From Endozoicomonas sp. SCSIO W0465 (lineage in GTDB: Bacteria; Pseudomonadota; Gammaproteobacteria; Pseudomonadales; Endozoicomonadaceae), in NCBI RefSeq assembly GCF_023716865.1, contig NZ_CP092417.1, positions 3,884,001 through 3,948,000 on the forward strand: DNA of 64,000 nt, written 5' to 3'. Of this stretch, positions 43,406 to 52,829 are shown piece after piece; the first letter of the stretch is position 1; every line of letters begins with the position of its first letter. Below the pieces are notes generated by a model. That model saw only the letters and a program-made list of their open reading frames with translations, did not search any database and was not told the DNA's origin. The translations under genes and the position numbers were made by a program.

Positions 43406-46400
43406 ATGCACTCACCTTCCTCCTCGGCAACCGCAGATACGGTATCCCCGTTAACATTCACTGAATCAGGAAAGGACAAGCCGACAACCAGCCGAAAACG
43501 CAAAAGAAAGCGAATCATGGCAGGTTACCAGGTGGAACAGACAACAACGGGTACCGGAACCTTCCCTCCGCATCAACAGCAACCTGAATGCGGGACCACT
43601 CCACCCATAAAGCCCAGGCGTGTTACTGCCAACAGCAACAGCATTGCGTGCTCTCCTTGTACATTGATTCAGGGTCAACCGGAGCCGATGGAGACCGAAC
43701 CAGCCATAGCGCCCGAAGACTCCCGCCCTATAGCCGTGGTCCGGTCCCAATCAAGAAATCCACCCACAGCAAGCGGCCATATAACGATAACTGGCAATGA
43801 GTCCACCTCAGCTACGGTGCAGGACATGCCTGAACCAATGGAGGAGGTACCGCTCACTGCAGCAATTACCCCTGATACGTTAATTTCAGAATTTTCTGTA
43901 AGCCAACAAAATGAACTACGAACACATTTAAATAATCAAGAAATACAAGCAGTACTAAAGAATGCCGGGATACTGCTGAAAACCCTCAATGACAGGAAAA
44001 TCCAATTATCACGAGACAGGGGGAAGCCGCCCGCACATTCACTTTTTTCCAGGTTAAAAAGCTTCAGCATTGTTAATGAAGCTCCGATTTTCACAGACTA
44101 TTTTGCTAAGGCCAACACGTTCTTTTTAGCGGTAAATACCCGGCAGATTACCAATACCAGCTGCCTTACCAGCATGCTCAGGTGTAAGACTCAGATAAAG
44201 AAGTTTGCAGAAGAAAGCGAGGAAAACATTCAGGCGGTTGCTGCTAACCCATGCTTGAAACAGATTGCCTCCATGTGTAATGGCAAAGGCTTGCCCGACA
44301 AAGCGAAGGTGGAAGCGCTCAAAGCGTGGGAGTGCTGGCAGGTGAACGGCGAATTCAGCCTGGAACTGCTGCGGGCCTTTTCCTCCATGTGTCATGGCAA
44401 AGGCTTGCCCGACAAAGCGAAGGTGGAAGCGTTCAAAGCGTGGGAGTGCTGGCAGGTGAACGGCGAATTCAGCCTGGAACTGCTGCGGGCCTTTTCCTCC
44501 ATGATGAGCAGTAGGGGCTTGCCCGACAAAACGAAGGTGGAAGCGCTCAAAGCGTGGAAGTGCTGGCAGGTGAACGGCGAATTCAGCCTGGAACTGCTGC
44601 GGGCCTTTTCCTCCATGATGAGCAGTAGGGGCTTGCCCGACAAAGCGAAGGTGGAAGCGCTCAAAGCGTGGAAGTGCTGGCAGGTGAACGGCGAATTCAG
44701 CCTGGAACTGCTGCGGGCCTTTTCCTCCATGATGAGCAGTAGGGGCTTGCCCGACAAAACAAAGGTGGAAGCGCTCAAAGCGTGGGAGTGCTGGCAGGTG
44801 AACGGCGAATTCAGCCTGGAACTGCTGCGGGCCTTTTCCTCCATGTGTCATGGCAAAGGCTTGCCCGACAAAGCGAAGGTGGAAGCGCTCAAAGCGTGGG
44901 AGTGCTGGCAGGTGAACGGCGAATTCAGCCTGGAACTGCTGCGGGCCTTTTCCTCCATGATGAGCAGTAGGGGCTTGCCCGACAAAGCAAAGGTGGAAGC
45001 GCTCAAAGCGTGGGAGTGCTGGCAGGTGAACGGCAAATTCAGCCTGGAACTACTGCGTGCCTTTTCCTCCATGTGTCATTGCAAAGGCTTGCCCGACAAA
45101 GCGAAGGTGGAAGCGCTCAAAGCGTGGGAGTGCTGGCAGGTGAACGGCGAATTCAGCCTGGAACTGCTGCGGGCCTTTTCCTCCATGTGTCATGGCAAAG
45201 GCTTGCCCGACAAAGCGAAGGTGGAAGCGCTCAAAGCGTGGGAGTGCTGGCAGGTGAACGGCGAATTCAGCCTGGAACTGCTGCGGGCCTTTTCCTCCAT
45301 GTGTCATGGCAAAGGCTTGCCCGACAAAGCGAAGGTGGAAGCGCTCAAAGCGTGGGAGTGCTGGCAGGTGAACGGCGAATTCAGCCTGGAGCTGCTGCGG
45401 GCCTTTTCCTCCATGTGTAATGGCAAAGGCTTGCCCGACAAAGCGAAGGTGGAAGCGCTCAAAGCGTGGGAGTGCTGGCAGGTGAACGGCGAATTCAGCC
45501 TGGAACTGCTGCGGGCCTTTTCCTCCATGTGTCATGGCAAAGGCTTGCCCGACAAAGCGAAGGTGGAAACCTTTGTTAACTGGCTACCTTCTGATAATCA
45601 GAAGAATTTGCTTAAAGTTGCTTGCCGCCTATTTACAGCCTTTGGTTTGCCCTCAGGAGAAAAACTGACTGACAAGGAGAAAATACTCCGCCAATGCCTT
45701 AAACAGCATGCTTATCCTACGGACATTGGAGACGACAGCAGTGATGACGATGACGATCTTTTAGAATCAAGTCAAATGAAAGCACTGGCTCTGTTCTTCT
45801 CTGCTCCCGCAAAATGGCACATGGAAATTACAGAATTTCAACAATATCTGGCTGCCCACAAAAGCCCCCAAAATGAAAGAGCGGCTGTTCTTGCTGCGTT
45901 GGAATCCTTGCTGCCGATACTGGCTATCCATGGAGGACCTGGCATCCGGTTCTGGATTGCAATGCATCGTGAAAATCCACGCTATAAAGAGGCGCTCACC
46001 AAGGCATTATCCATTCCTGCACCACTGGCTTTAACGAAACATGCACTAACGCAGTTCCCGGAACCTGAGAGGCTGGAATACCTTGAACTGTGCAGAAACC
46101 TGAAGCCTGCACCAACCCATGCGCAGTGGGATGCATTAAAACCACTCCGCCAACAGCTTGAGCAGCGACTTGAGTACACGCTGTCTAAACGCATGATGCT
46201 GGAGATTCTCTGGCCACAGTCCGTGGATAACCGCTCAAAATACGCTGACAAGATGGACGAGCTATTCAAGACCGTGCCCACCCTCTCACAATGGTACCGG
46301 TCACACCGGGTACTCGGGCCACAAAAAATGCAGCAATTCATGGATGCCTGTCTTGACTATCAGGCTACACCTGAAACCGCTCCTGAGGTAACGATTCAGC

Positions 46401-47500
46401 AACGGTTGCTGGAAGGAATGCTGCTGACAAATCACTATCTACCGGGACACGAGAAGATACCCGCTCTCTGTTTTTCAACCCGAGTGACCAGTGTTGATAA
46501 AAGAAGGGTGATTGTCGATGGTGATCACACCATAACGGGACAGGAACGCCTGTGGCACTTTATTACTGCCATGTTGTTTGAGCTGCAACAAACAGAGTAT
46601 CAATTCAAGAAGCAAAGGCTCACTGTCATACCCCTCGATGGCGAAACGGTCGTACTCAAAAAACCAGAGTTTACCCTCACTGATACCGGTTTTGTCATAA
46701 AGAACTGGACATTGGAACAGTTGACCGCCTTTTTCAAGGCAACCGAATTCACAGAACAATGGTATGAAAAGCCTAAGGACAAGCGCGATCACTATGCGAT
46801 CAGGCTTGAGGATAAATTAGCTCAAATGAAAGAAAGAGCCAAAGAGACCAGGAAAGCCGAGCATAAAAAAACAGCACCACTGCTGCCACTGTCTCTGATT
46901 ATTACTATCATCAAATCCAACTTACCATTAAAGCCTGCGGTCTGGTCATCTCTGGCCCACTATGCCAGCAACGGCCAGCTAACCGCCGGTTTATGCACGG
47001 CACTCACCCCGGTGATCCGGGGTGATAAAGACGGCGTTGTTCCAGACCTCGTTAAAAATGCGGTGGCTGCAAAGTTGGAACAGATTGAGGCAACAAAAAC
47101 ACCAGTAGTAACAGCAATCCCTCAGCCACGACCCCGGGCAATCACGCCAACTCCAAACCAGATTTCCAACAGTAGCATCCAGGGGCCGCAGGCTACCTTT
47201 GAAACTGCGATGAAAGAGCTGAATTGTTTTCAGGTGTTGGGAAATGCAGAACTTGAAATACTGGAACCTTATCGGGAAAGAATGACGACTACGCAATTAA
47301 CGAGTGTTCTCGAAAAAATCGACCATCATGATGTGAATGAACAGACACACAACGCTTGGCTTATAGCCTTTGAAAACCGAAAAAAAGATCCTCTTGGACT
47401 AAACGACATTGATTTTTGGAATCCGGATTTTGATTTCTTGTCCACAGAGTCAGAACTGGACGACAACAACCCTGACTGGCTTGAAGAGTTAGTGCAATAA
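43406..47500 (+). CDS. Copy 1: intact 1364-residue 38-aa-repeat protein
   Basis: Full-length ORF. Residues 1-160 are Ser/Thr/Pro-rich and probably disordered, with a basic NLS-like cluster RKRKRKR at 30-36 and two PEPME motifs. Residues 160-289 are helical and lead into 11 near-identical 38-residue repeats (290-707). Consensus halves are MCHGKGLPDKAKVEALKAW and ECWQVNGEFSLELLRAFSS, two predicted helices each. A divergent cap (FVNWLPSDNQKNLLKVACRL) follows, then an acid cluster DDSSDDDDDLLESS near 776, a helical region of about 500 residues, a Pro-rich linker near 1240, and an acidic/aromatic tail (DFWNPDFDFLSTESE, NPDWLEELVQ). No signal peptide or TM segment. Repeat length and the W..CW..NG..SLELL pattern resemble OPR repeats; the overall plan resembles TAL effectors. 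Function is not established. No strong ribosome site precedes the ATG. Confidence 0.9.
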   Translation: MHSPSSSATADTVSPLTFTESGKDKPTTSRKRKRKRIMAGYQVEQTTTGTGTFPPHQQQPECGTTPPIKPRRVTANSNSIACSPCTLIQGQPEPMETEPAIAPEDSRPIAVVRSQSRNPPTASGHITITGNESTSATVQDMPEPMEEVPLTAAITPDTLISEFSVSQQNELRTHLNNQEIQAVLKNAGILLKTLNDRKIQLSRDRGKPPAHSLFSRLKSFSIVNEAPIFTDYFAKANTFFLAVNTRQITNTSCLTSMLRCKTQIKKFAEESEENIQAVAANPCLKQIASMCNGKGLPDKAKVEALKAWECWQVNGEFSLELLRAFSSMCHGKGLPDKAKVEAFKAWECWQVNGEFSLELLRAFSSMMSSRGLPDKTKVEALKAWKCWQVNGEFSLELLRAFSSMMSSRGLPDKAKVEALKAWKCWQVNGEFSLELLRAFSSMMSSRGLPDKTKVEALKAWECWQVNGEFSLELLRAFSSMCHGKGLPDKAKVEALKAWECWQVNGEFSLELLRAFSSMMSSRGLPDKAKVEALKAWECWQVNGKFSLELLRAFSSMCHCKGLPDKAKVEALKAWECWQVNGEFSLELLRAFSSMCHGKGLPDKAKVEALKAWECWQVNGEFSLELLRAFSSMCHGKGLPDKAKVEALKAWECWQVNGEFSLELLRAFSSMCNGKGLPDKAKVEALKAWECWQVNGEFSLELLRAFSSMCHGKGLPDKAKVETFVNWLPSDNQKNLLKVACRLFTAFGLPSGEKLTDKEKILRQCLKQHAYPTDIGDDSSDDDDDLLESSQMKALALFFSAPAKWHMEITEFQQYLAAHKSPQNERAAVLAALESLLPILAIHGGPGIRFWIAMHRENPRYKEALTKALSIPAPLALTKHALTQFPEPERLEYLELCRNLKPAPTHAQWDALKPLRQQLEQRLEYTLSKRMMLEILWPQSVDNRSKYADKMDELFKTVPTLSQWYRSHRVLGPQKMQQFMDACLDYQATPETAPEVTIQQRLLEGMLLTNHYLPGHEKIPALCFSTRVTSVDKRRVIVDGDHTITGQERLWHFITAMLFELQQTEYQFKKQRLTVIPLDGETVVLKKPEFTLTDTGFVIKNWTLEQLTAFFKATEFTEQWYEKPKDKRDHYAIRLEDKLAQMKERAKETRKAEHKKTAPLLPLSLIITIIKSNLPLKPAVWSSLAHYASNGQLTAGLCTALTPVIRGDKDGVVPDLVKNAVAAKLEQIEATKTPVVTAIPQPRPRAITPTPNQISNSSIQGPQATFETAMKELNCFQVLGNAELEILEPYRERMTTTQLTSVLEKIDHHDVNEQTHNAWLIAFENRKKDPLGLNDIDFWNPDFDFLSTESELDDNNPDWLEELVQ
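44273..45526 (+). repeat. Eleven 114-bp repeats in copy 1
   Basis: Eleven in-frame 114-bp units plus a partial twelfth (45527 to about 45570). Residues 2-5 of the units read, in order: CNGK, CHGK, MSSR, MSSR, MSSR, CHGK, MSSR, CHCK, CHGK, CHGK, CNGK, with CHGK in the partial unit. Other differences are few (L/F at 16, A/T at 11, E/K at 20 and 27). Confidence 0.97.
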
Positions 47501-47589
47501 ATTGGTGCTAATAATTAGCAAACCCGCGCTGAATATCCGTCGACCAAAAATTGGCAGTTTAATTAATGGGTGTTTGAAATTGCTCAAAC

Positions 47590-47697
47590 ATTTGGTATAC
47601 GCGCATCGATATATTCAGCTATCTTTAGTTCCCAACACATTCCAGCAACCAGGCCAGGGTGGTTCAGGTTCTTAATCTGGCATTGCATAGGCAGCAT
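47590..47697 (-). pseudogene. Transposase N-terminal remnant, array spacer 2
   Basis: Same DUF4277-like fragment as in spacer 1, read from ATG 47697, with CWALKIAEYIDARIPN and truncation right after IPN. The spacer as a whole (47501-47947) holds this fragment and the presumed promoter; nothing else is seen. Confidence 0.55.
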
Positions 47698-47947
47698 GAT
47701 GGTATTACTGAGTATCTGTTGATCCTTGGACGACCGATTTCAGGAAAATATCAATAAGTTGGCAGAAGTTTGGTTTTAAATATTTTTTCCAGCAAATCAT
47801 GAATGAAGATGTAGTCAGCCTAAAGCCCCGGAAACCAGGGTATGGAACTATTTACTGATTAGGTCAGAATATATGGAAGCAAACTATTACCTGCTTATTG
47901 CTGTTTCCCCAGACGATTCACCTACTGGAAAAAACTTGATATAAGCC

Positions 47948-50900
47948 ATGCACTCACCTTCCTCCTCGGCAACCGCAGATACGGTATCCCCGTTAACATT
48001 TACTGAATCAGGAAAGGACAAGCCGACAACCAGCCGAAAACGCAAAAGAAAGCGAATCATGGCAGGTTACCAGGTGAAACAGACAACAACGGGTACCGGA
48101 ACCTTCCCTCCGCATCAACAGCAACCTGAATGCGGGACCACTCCACCCATAAAGCCCAGGCGTGTTACTGCCAACAGCAACAGCATTGCGTGCTCTCCTT
48201 GTACATTGATTCAGGGTCATCCGGAGCCGATGGAGACCGAACCAGCCATAGCGCCCGAAGATTCCCGCCCTGTAGCCGTGGTCCGGCCCCAATCAAGAAA
48301 TCTACCCACTGCAAGCGGCCAGATAACGTTAACTGGCAATGAGTCCACCTCAGCTACGGTGCAGGACATGCCTGAACCAATGGAGGAGGTACCGCTCACT
48401 GCAGCAATTACCCCTGATACGTTAATTTCAGAATTTTCTGTAAGCCAGCAAAATGAACTACGAACACATTTAAATAATCAAGAAATACAAGCAGTACTAA
48501 AGAATGCCGGGATCCTGCTGAAAACCCTCAATGACAGGAAAATCCAATTATCGCGAGACAGGGGGAAGCCGCCCGCACATTCGCTTTTTTCCAGGTTAAA
48601 AAGCTTCAGCATTGTTAATGAAGCTCCGATTTTCACAGACTATTTTGCTAAGGCCAACACGTTCTTTTTAGCGGTAAATACCCGGCAGATTACCAATACC
48701 AGCTGCCTTACCAGCATGTTCAGCTGTAAGTCTCAGATAAAGAAGTTTGCAGAAGAAAGCGAGGAAAACATTCAGGCGGTTGCTGCTAACCCATGCTTGA
48801 AACAGATTACCTCCATGTGTAATGGCAAAGGCTTGCCCGACAAAGCGAAGGTGGAAGCGTGCGTGGCGTGGGAGTGCTGGCAGGTGAACGGCGAATTCAG
48901 CCTGGAACTGCTGCGAGCCTTTTCCTCCATGATGAGCCGTAGGGGCTTGCCAGACAAAGCGAAGGTGGAAGCGCTCAAAGCGTGGGAGTGCTGGCAGGTG
49001 AACGGTGAATTCAGCCTGGAACTGCTGCGGGCCTTTTCCTCCATGTGTAATGGCAAAGGCTTGCCCGACAAAGCGAAGGTGGAAGCGCTCAAAGCGTGGG
49101 AGTGCTGGCAGGTGAACGGCGAATTCAGCCTGGAACTGCTGCGGGCCTTTTCCTCCATGTGTCATGGCAAAGGCTTGCCCGACAAAGCGAAGGTGGAAGC
49201 GTCAAAGCGTGGGAGTGCTGGCAGGTGAACGGCGAATTCAGCCTGGAACTGCTGCGGGCCTTTTCCTCCATGATGAGCAGTAGGGGCTTGCCCGACAAAG
49301 CGAAGGTGGAAGCGCTCAAAGCGTGGAAGTGCTGGCAGGTGAACGGCGAATTCAGCCTGGAACTGCTGCGGGCCTTTTCCTCCATGTGTAATGGCAAAGG
49401 CTTGCCCGACAAAGCGAAGGTGGAAGCGCTCAAAGCGTGGGAGTGCTGGCAGGTGAACGGTGAATTCAGCCTGGAGCTGCTGCGGGCCTTTTCCTCCATG
49501 TGTCATGGCAAAGGCTTGCCCGACAAAGCGAAGGTGGAAGCGCTCAAAGCGTGGGAGTGCTGGCAGGTGAACGGCGAATTCAGCCTGGAACTGCTGCGGC
49601 CTTTTCCTCCATGTGTCATGGCAAAGGCTTGCCCGACAAAGCGAAGGTGGAAGCGCTCAAAGCGTGGGAGTGCTGGCAGGTGAACGGCGAATTCAGCCTG
49701 GAACTGCTGCGGGCCTTTTCCTCCATGATGAGCAGTAGGGGCTTGCCCGACAAAGCAAAGGTGGAAGCGCTCAAAGCGTGGGAGTGCTGGCAGGTGAACG
49801 GCGAATTCAGCCTGGAACTGCTGCGGGCCTTTTCCTCCATGTGTAATGGCAAAGGCTTACCCGACAAAGCGAAGGTGGAAGCGCTCAAAGCGTGGGAGTG
49901 CTGGCAGGTGAACGGCGAATTCAGCCTGGAACTGCTGCGGGCCTTTTCCTCCATGTGTCATGGCAAAGGCTTGCCCGACAAAGCGAAGGTGGAAGCGCTC
50001 AAAGCGTGGGAGTGCTGGCAGGTGAACGGCGAATTCAGCCTGGAACTGCTGCGGGCCTTTTCCTCCATGTGTCATGGCAAAGGCTTGCCCGACAAAGCGA
50101 AGGTGGAAGCACTGAAAGCGTGGGAGTGCTGGCAGGTGAACGGCGAATTCAGCCTGGAACTGCTGCGGGCCTTTTCCTCCATGTGTAATGGCAAAGGCTT
50201 GCCCGACAAAGCGAAGGTGGAAGCGCTCAAAGCATGGGAGTGCTGGCAGGTGAACGGCGAATTCAGCCTGGAAACTGCTGCGGGCCTTTTCCTCCATGTG
50301 TAATGGCAAAGGCTTGCCCGACAAAGCGAAGGTGGAAGCGTTCAAAGCGTGGGAGTGCTGGCAGGTGAACGGCAAATTCAGCCTGGAACTGCTGCGGGCC
50401 TTTTCCTCCATGTGTAATGGCAAAGGCTTGCCCGACAAAGCGAAGATGGAAGCCTTTGTTGGCTGGCTACCTTCTGATAATCAGAAGAATTTGCTTAAAG
50501 TTGCTTGCCGCCTATTTCCAGCCTTTGGTTTGCCCTCAGGAGAAAAACTGACTGACAAGGAGCAAATACTCCGCCAATGCCTTAAACAGCATGGTTATCC
50601 TACGGGCATTGGAGACGACAGCAGTGATGACGATGACGATCTTTTAGAATCAAGTCAAATGAAAGCACTGGCTCTGTTCTTCTCTGCTCCCGCAAAATGG
50701 CACATGGAAATTACAGAATTTCAACAATATCTGGCTGCCCACAAAAGCCCCCAAAATGAAAGAGCGGCTGTTCTTGCTGCGTTGAAATCCTTGCTGCCGA
50801 TACTGGCTATCCATGGAGGACCTGGCATCCGGTTCTGGATTGCAATGCATCGTGAAAATCCACGCTATAAAGAGGCACTCACCAAGGCATTATCCATTCC

Positions 50901-52377
50901 TGCACCACTGGCTTTAACGAAACATGCACTAACGCAGTTCCCGGAACCTGAGAGGCTGGAATACCTTGAACTGTGCAGAAACCTGAAGCCTGCCCCAACC
51001 CATGCGCAGTGGGATGCATTAAAACCACTCCGCCAACAGCTTGAGCAGCGACTTGAGTACACGCTGTCTAAACGCATGATGCTGGAGATTCTCTGGCCAC
51101 AGTCCGTGGATAACCGCTCAAAATACGCTGACAAGATGGACGAGCTATTCAAGACCGTGCCCACCCTCTCACAATGGTACCGGTCACACCGGGTACTCGG
51201 GCCACAAAAAATGCAGCAATTCATGGATGCCTGTCTTGACTATCAGGCTACACCTGAAACCGCTCCCGGGGTAACGATTCAGCAACGGTTGCTGGAAGGA
51301 ATGCTGCTGACAAACCACTATCTACCGGGACACGAGAAGATACCCGCTCTCTGTTTTTCAACCCGAGTGACCAGTGTTGATAAAAGAAGGGTGATTGTCG
51401 ATGGTGATCACACCATGACGGGACAGGAACGCCTGTGGCACTTTATTACTGCCATGTTGTTTGAGCTGCAACAAACAGAGTATCAATTCAAGAAGCAAAG
51501 GCTTACTGTCATACCCCTCTATGGCGAAACGGTTGTACTCCAAAAGCCAGAGTTTACCCTCACTGATACCGGTTTTGTCATAAAGAACTGGACATTGGAC
51601 CAGTTGACCGCCTTTTTCAAGGCAACCGAATTCACAGAACAATGGTATGAAAAGCCTCAGGACAAGCGCGATCACTATGCGATCAGGCTTGAGGATAAAT
51701 TAGCTCAAATGAAGAAAGAGCCAAAGAGACCAGGAAAGCCGGCATAAAAAACAGCACCACTGCTGCCACTGTCTCTGATTATTACTATCATCAAATCCAA
51801 CTTACCATTAAAGCCTGCGGTCTGGTCATCTCTGGCCCACTATGCCAGCAACGGCCAGCTAACCGCCGGTTTATGCACGGCACTCAGCCCGGTGATCCGG
51901 GGTGATAAAGACGGCGTTGTTCCAGACCTCGTTAAAAATGCCGTGGCTGCAAAGTTGGAACAGATTGAGGCAACAAAAACACCAGTAGTAACAGCAATCC
52001 CTCAGCCACGACCCCGGGCAATCACGCCAACTCCAGACCAGGTTTCCAACAGTAGCATCCAGGAGCCGCAGGCTACCTTTGAAACTGCAATGAAAGAGCT
52101 GAATTGTTTTCAGGTGTTGGGCAATGCAGAACTTGAAATACTGGAACCTTATCGGGAAGAATGACGACTACGCAATTAACGAGTGTTCTCGAAAAAATTG
52201 ACCATCATGATGTGAATGAAGACACACAACGCTTGGCTTATAGCCTTTGAAAACCGAAAAAAAGATCCTCTTGGACTAAACGACATTGATTTTTGGAATC
52301 CGGATTTTGATTTCTTGTCGACAGAGTCAGAACTGGACGACAACAACCCTGACTGGCTTGAAGAGTTAGTGCAATAA
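47948..52377 (+). pseudogene. Copy 2: frameshifted 38-aa-repeat protein gene
   Basis: Same architecture as copy 1, with 14 full 114-bp repeats. The N-terminal 426 codons are open, then single-base losses or gains break the frame near 49202, 49599, 50272, 51712, 51741 and 52157, and a 2-base loss occurs near 52220. Each break is a 1-2 base change relative to copy 1, often in a short homopolymer. If these are assembly errors the gene would encode about 1470 residues with the same acidic tail; if real, the copy is dead or yields fragments such as 50296-51747. Confidence 0.85.
48815..50409 (+). repeat. Fourteen 114-bp repeats in copy 2
   Basis: Fourteen units (1595 bases, one short of 14 x 114 because of net indels). 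Residues 2-5 in order: CNGK, MSRR, CNGK, CHGK, MSSR, CNGK, CHGK, CHGK, MSSR, CNGK, CHGK, CHGK, CNGK, CNGK, then a partial CNGK unit. The first unit carries CVAW in place of LKAW. Confidence 0.93.
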
Positions 52378-52465
52378 ATTGGTGCTAATAATTAGCAAAC
52401 CCGCGCTGAATATCCGTCGACCAAAAATTGGCAGTTTAATTAATGGGTGTTTGAAACTGCTCAAA

Positions 52466-52574
52466 CATTTGGTATACGCGCATCGATATATTCAGCTATC
52501 TTTAGTGCCCAACACATTCCAGCAACCAGGCCAGGGTGGTTCAGGTTCTTAATCTGGCATTGCATAGGCAGCAT
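52466..52574 (-). pseudogene. Transposase N-terminal remnant, array spacer 3
   Basis: Same fragment; in this spacer the frame is open further upstream (to 52676) because one C is missing near 52585, but the extra part is not transposase-like. Spacer 52378-52829 holds nothing else I can support. Confidence 0.55.
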
Positions 52575-52829
52575 GATGGTATTCTGAGTATCTGTTGATC
52601 CTTGGACGACCGATTTCAGGAAAATATCAATAAGTTGGCAGAAGTTTGGTTTTAAATATTTTTTCCAGCAAATCATGAATGAAGATGTAGTCAGCCTAAA
52701 GCCCGGAAACGGATACAGGGTATGGAACTATTTACTGATTAGGTCAGAATATATGGAAGCAAACTATTACCTGCTTATTGCTGTTATCCCCGGACGATTC
52801 ACCTACTGGAAAAAAACTTGATATAAGCC

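Noticed and set aside
44273..45526. CRISPR-like array from the regular repeats
   Set aside because: Units are directly abutting 114-bp coding repeats with no unique spacers and no cas genes.
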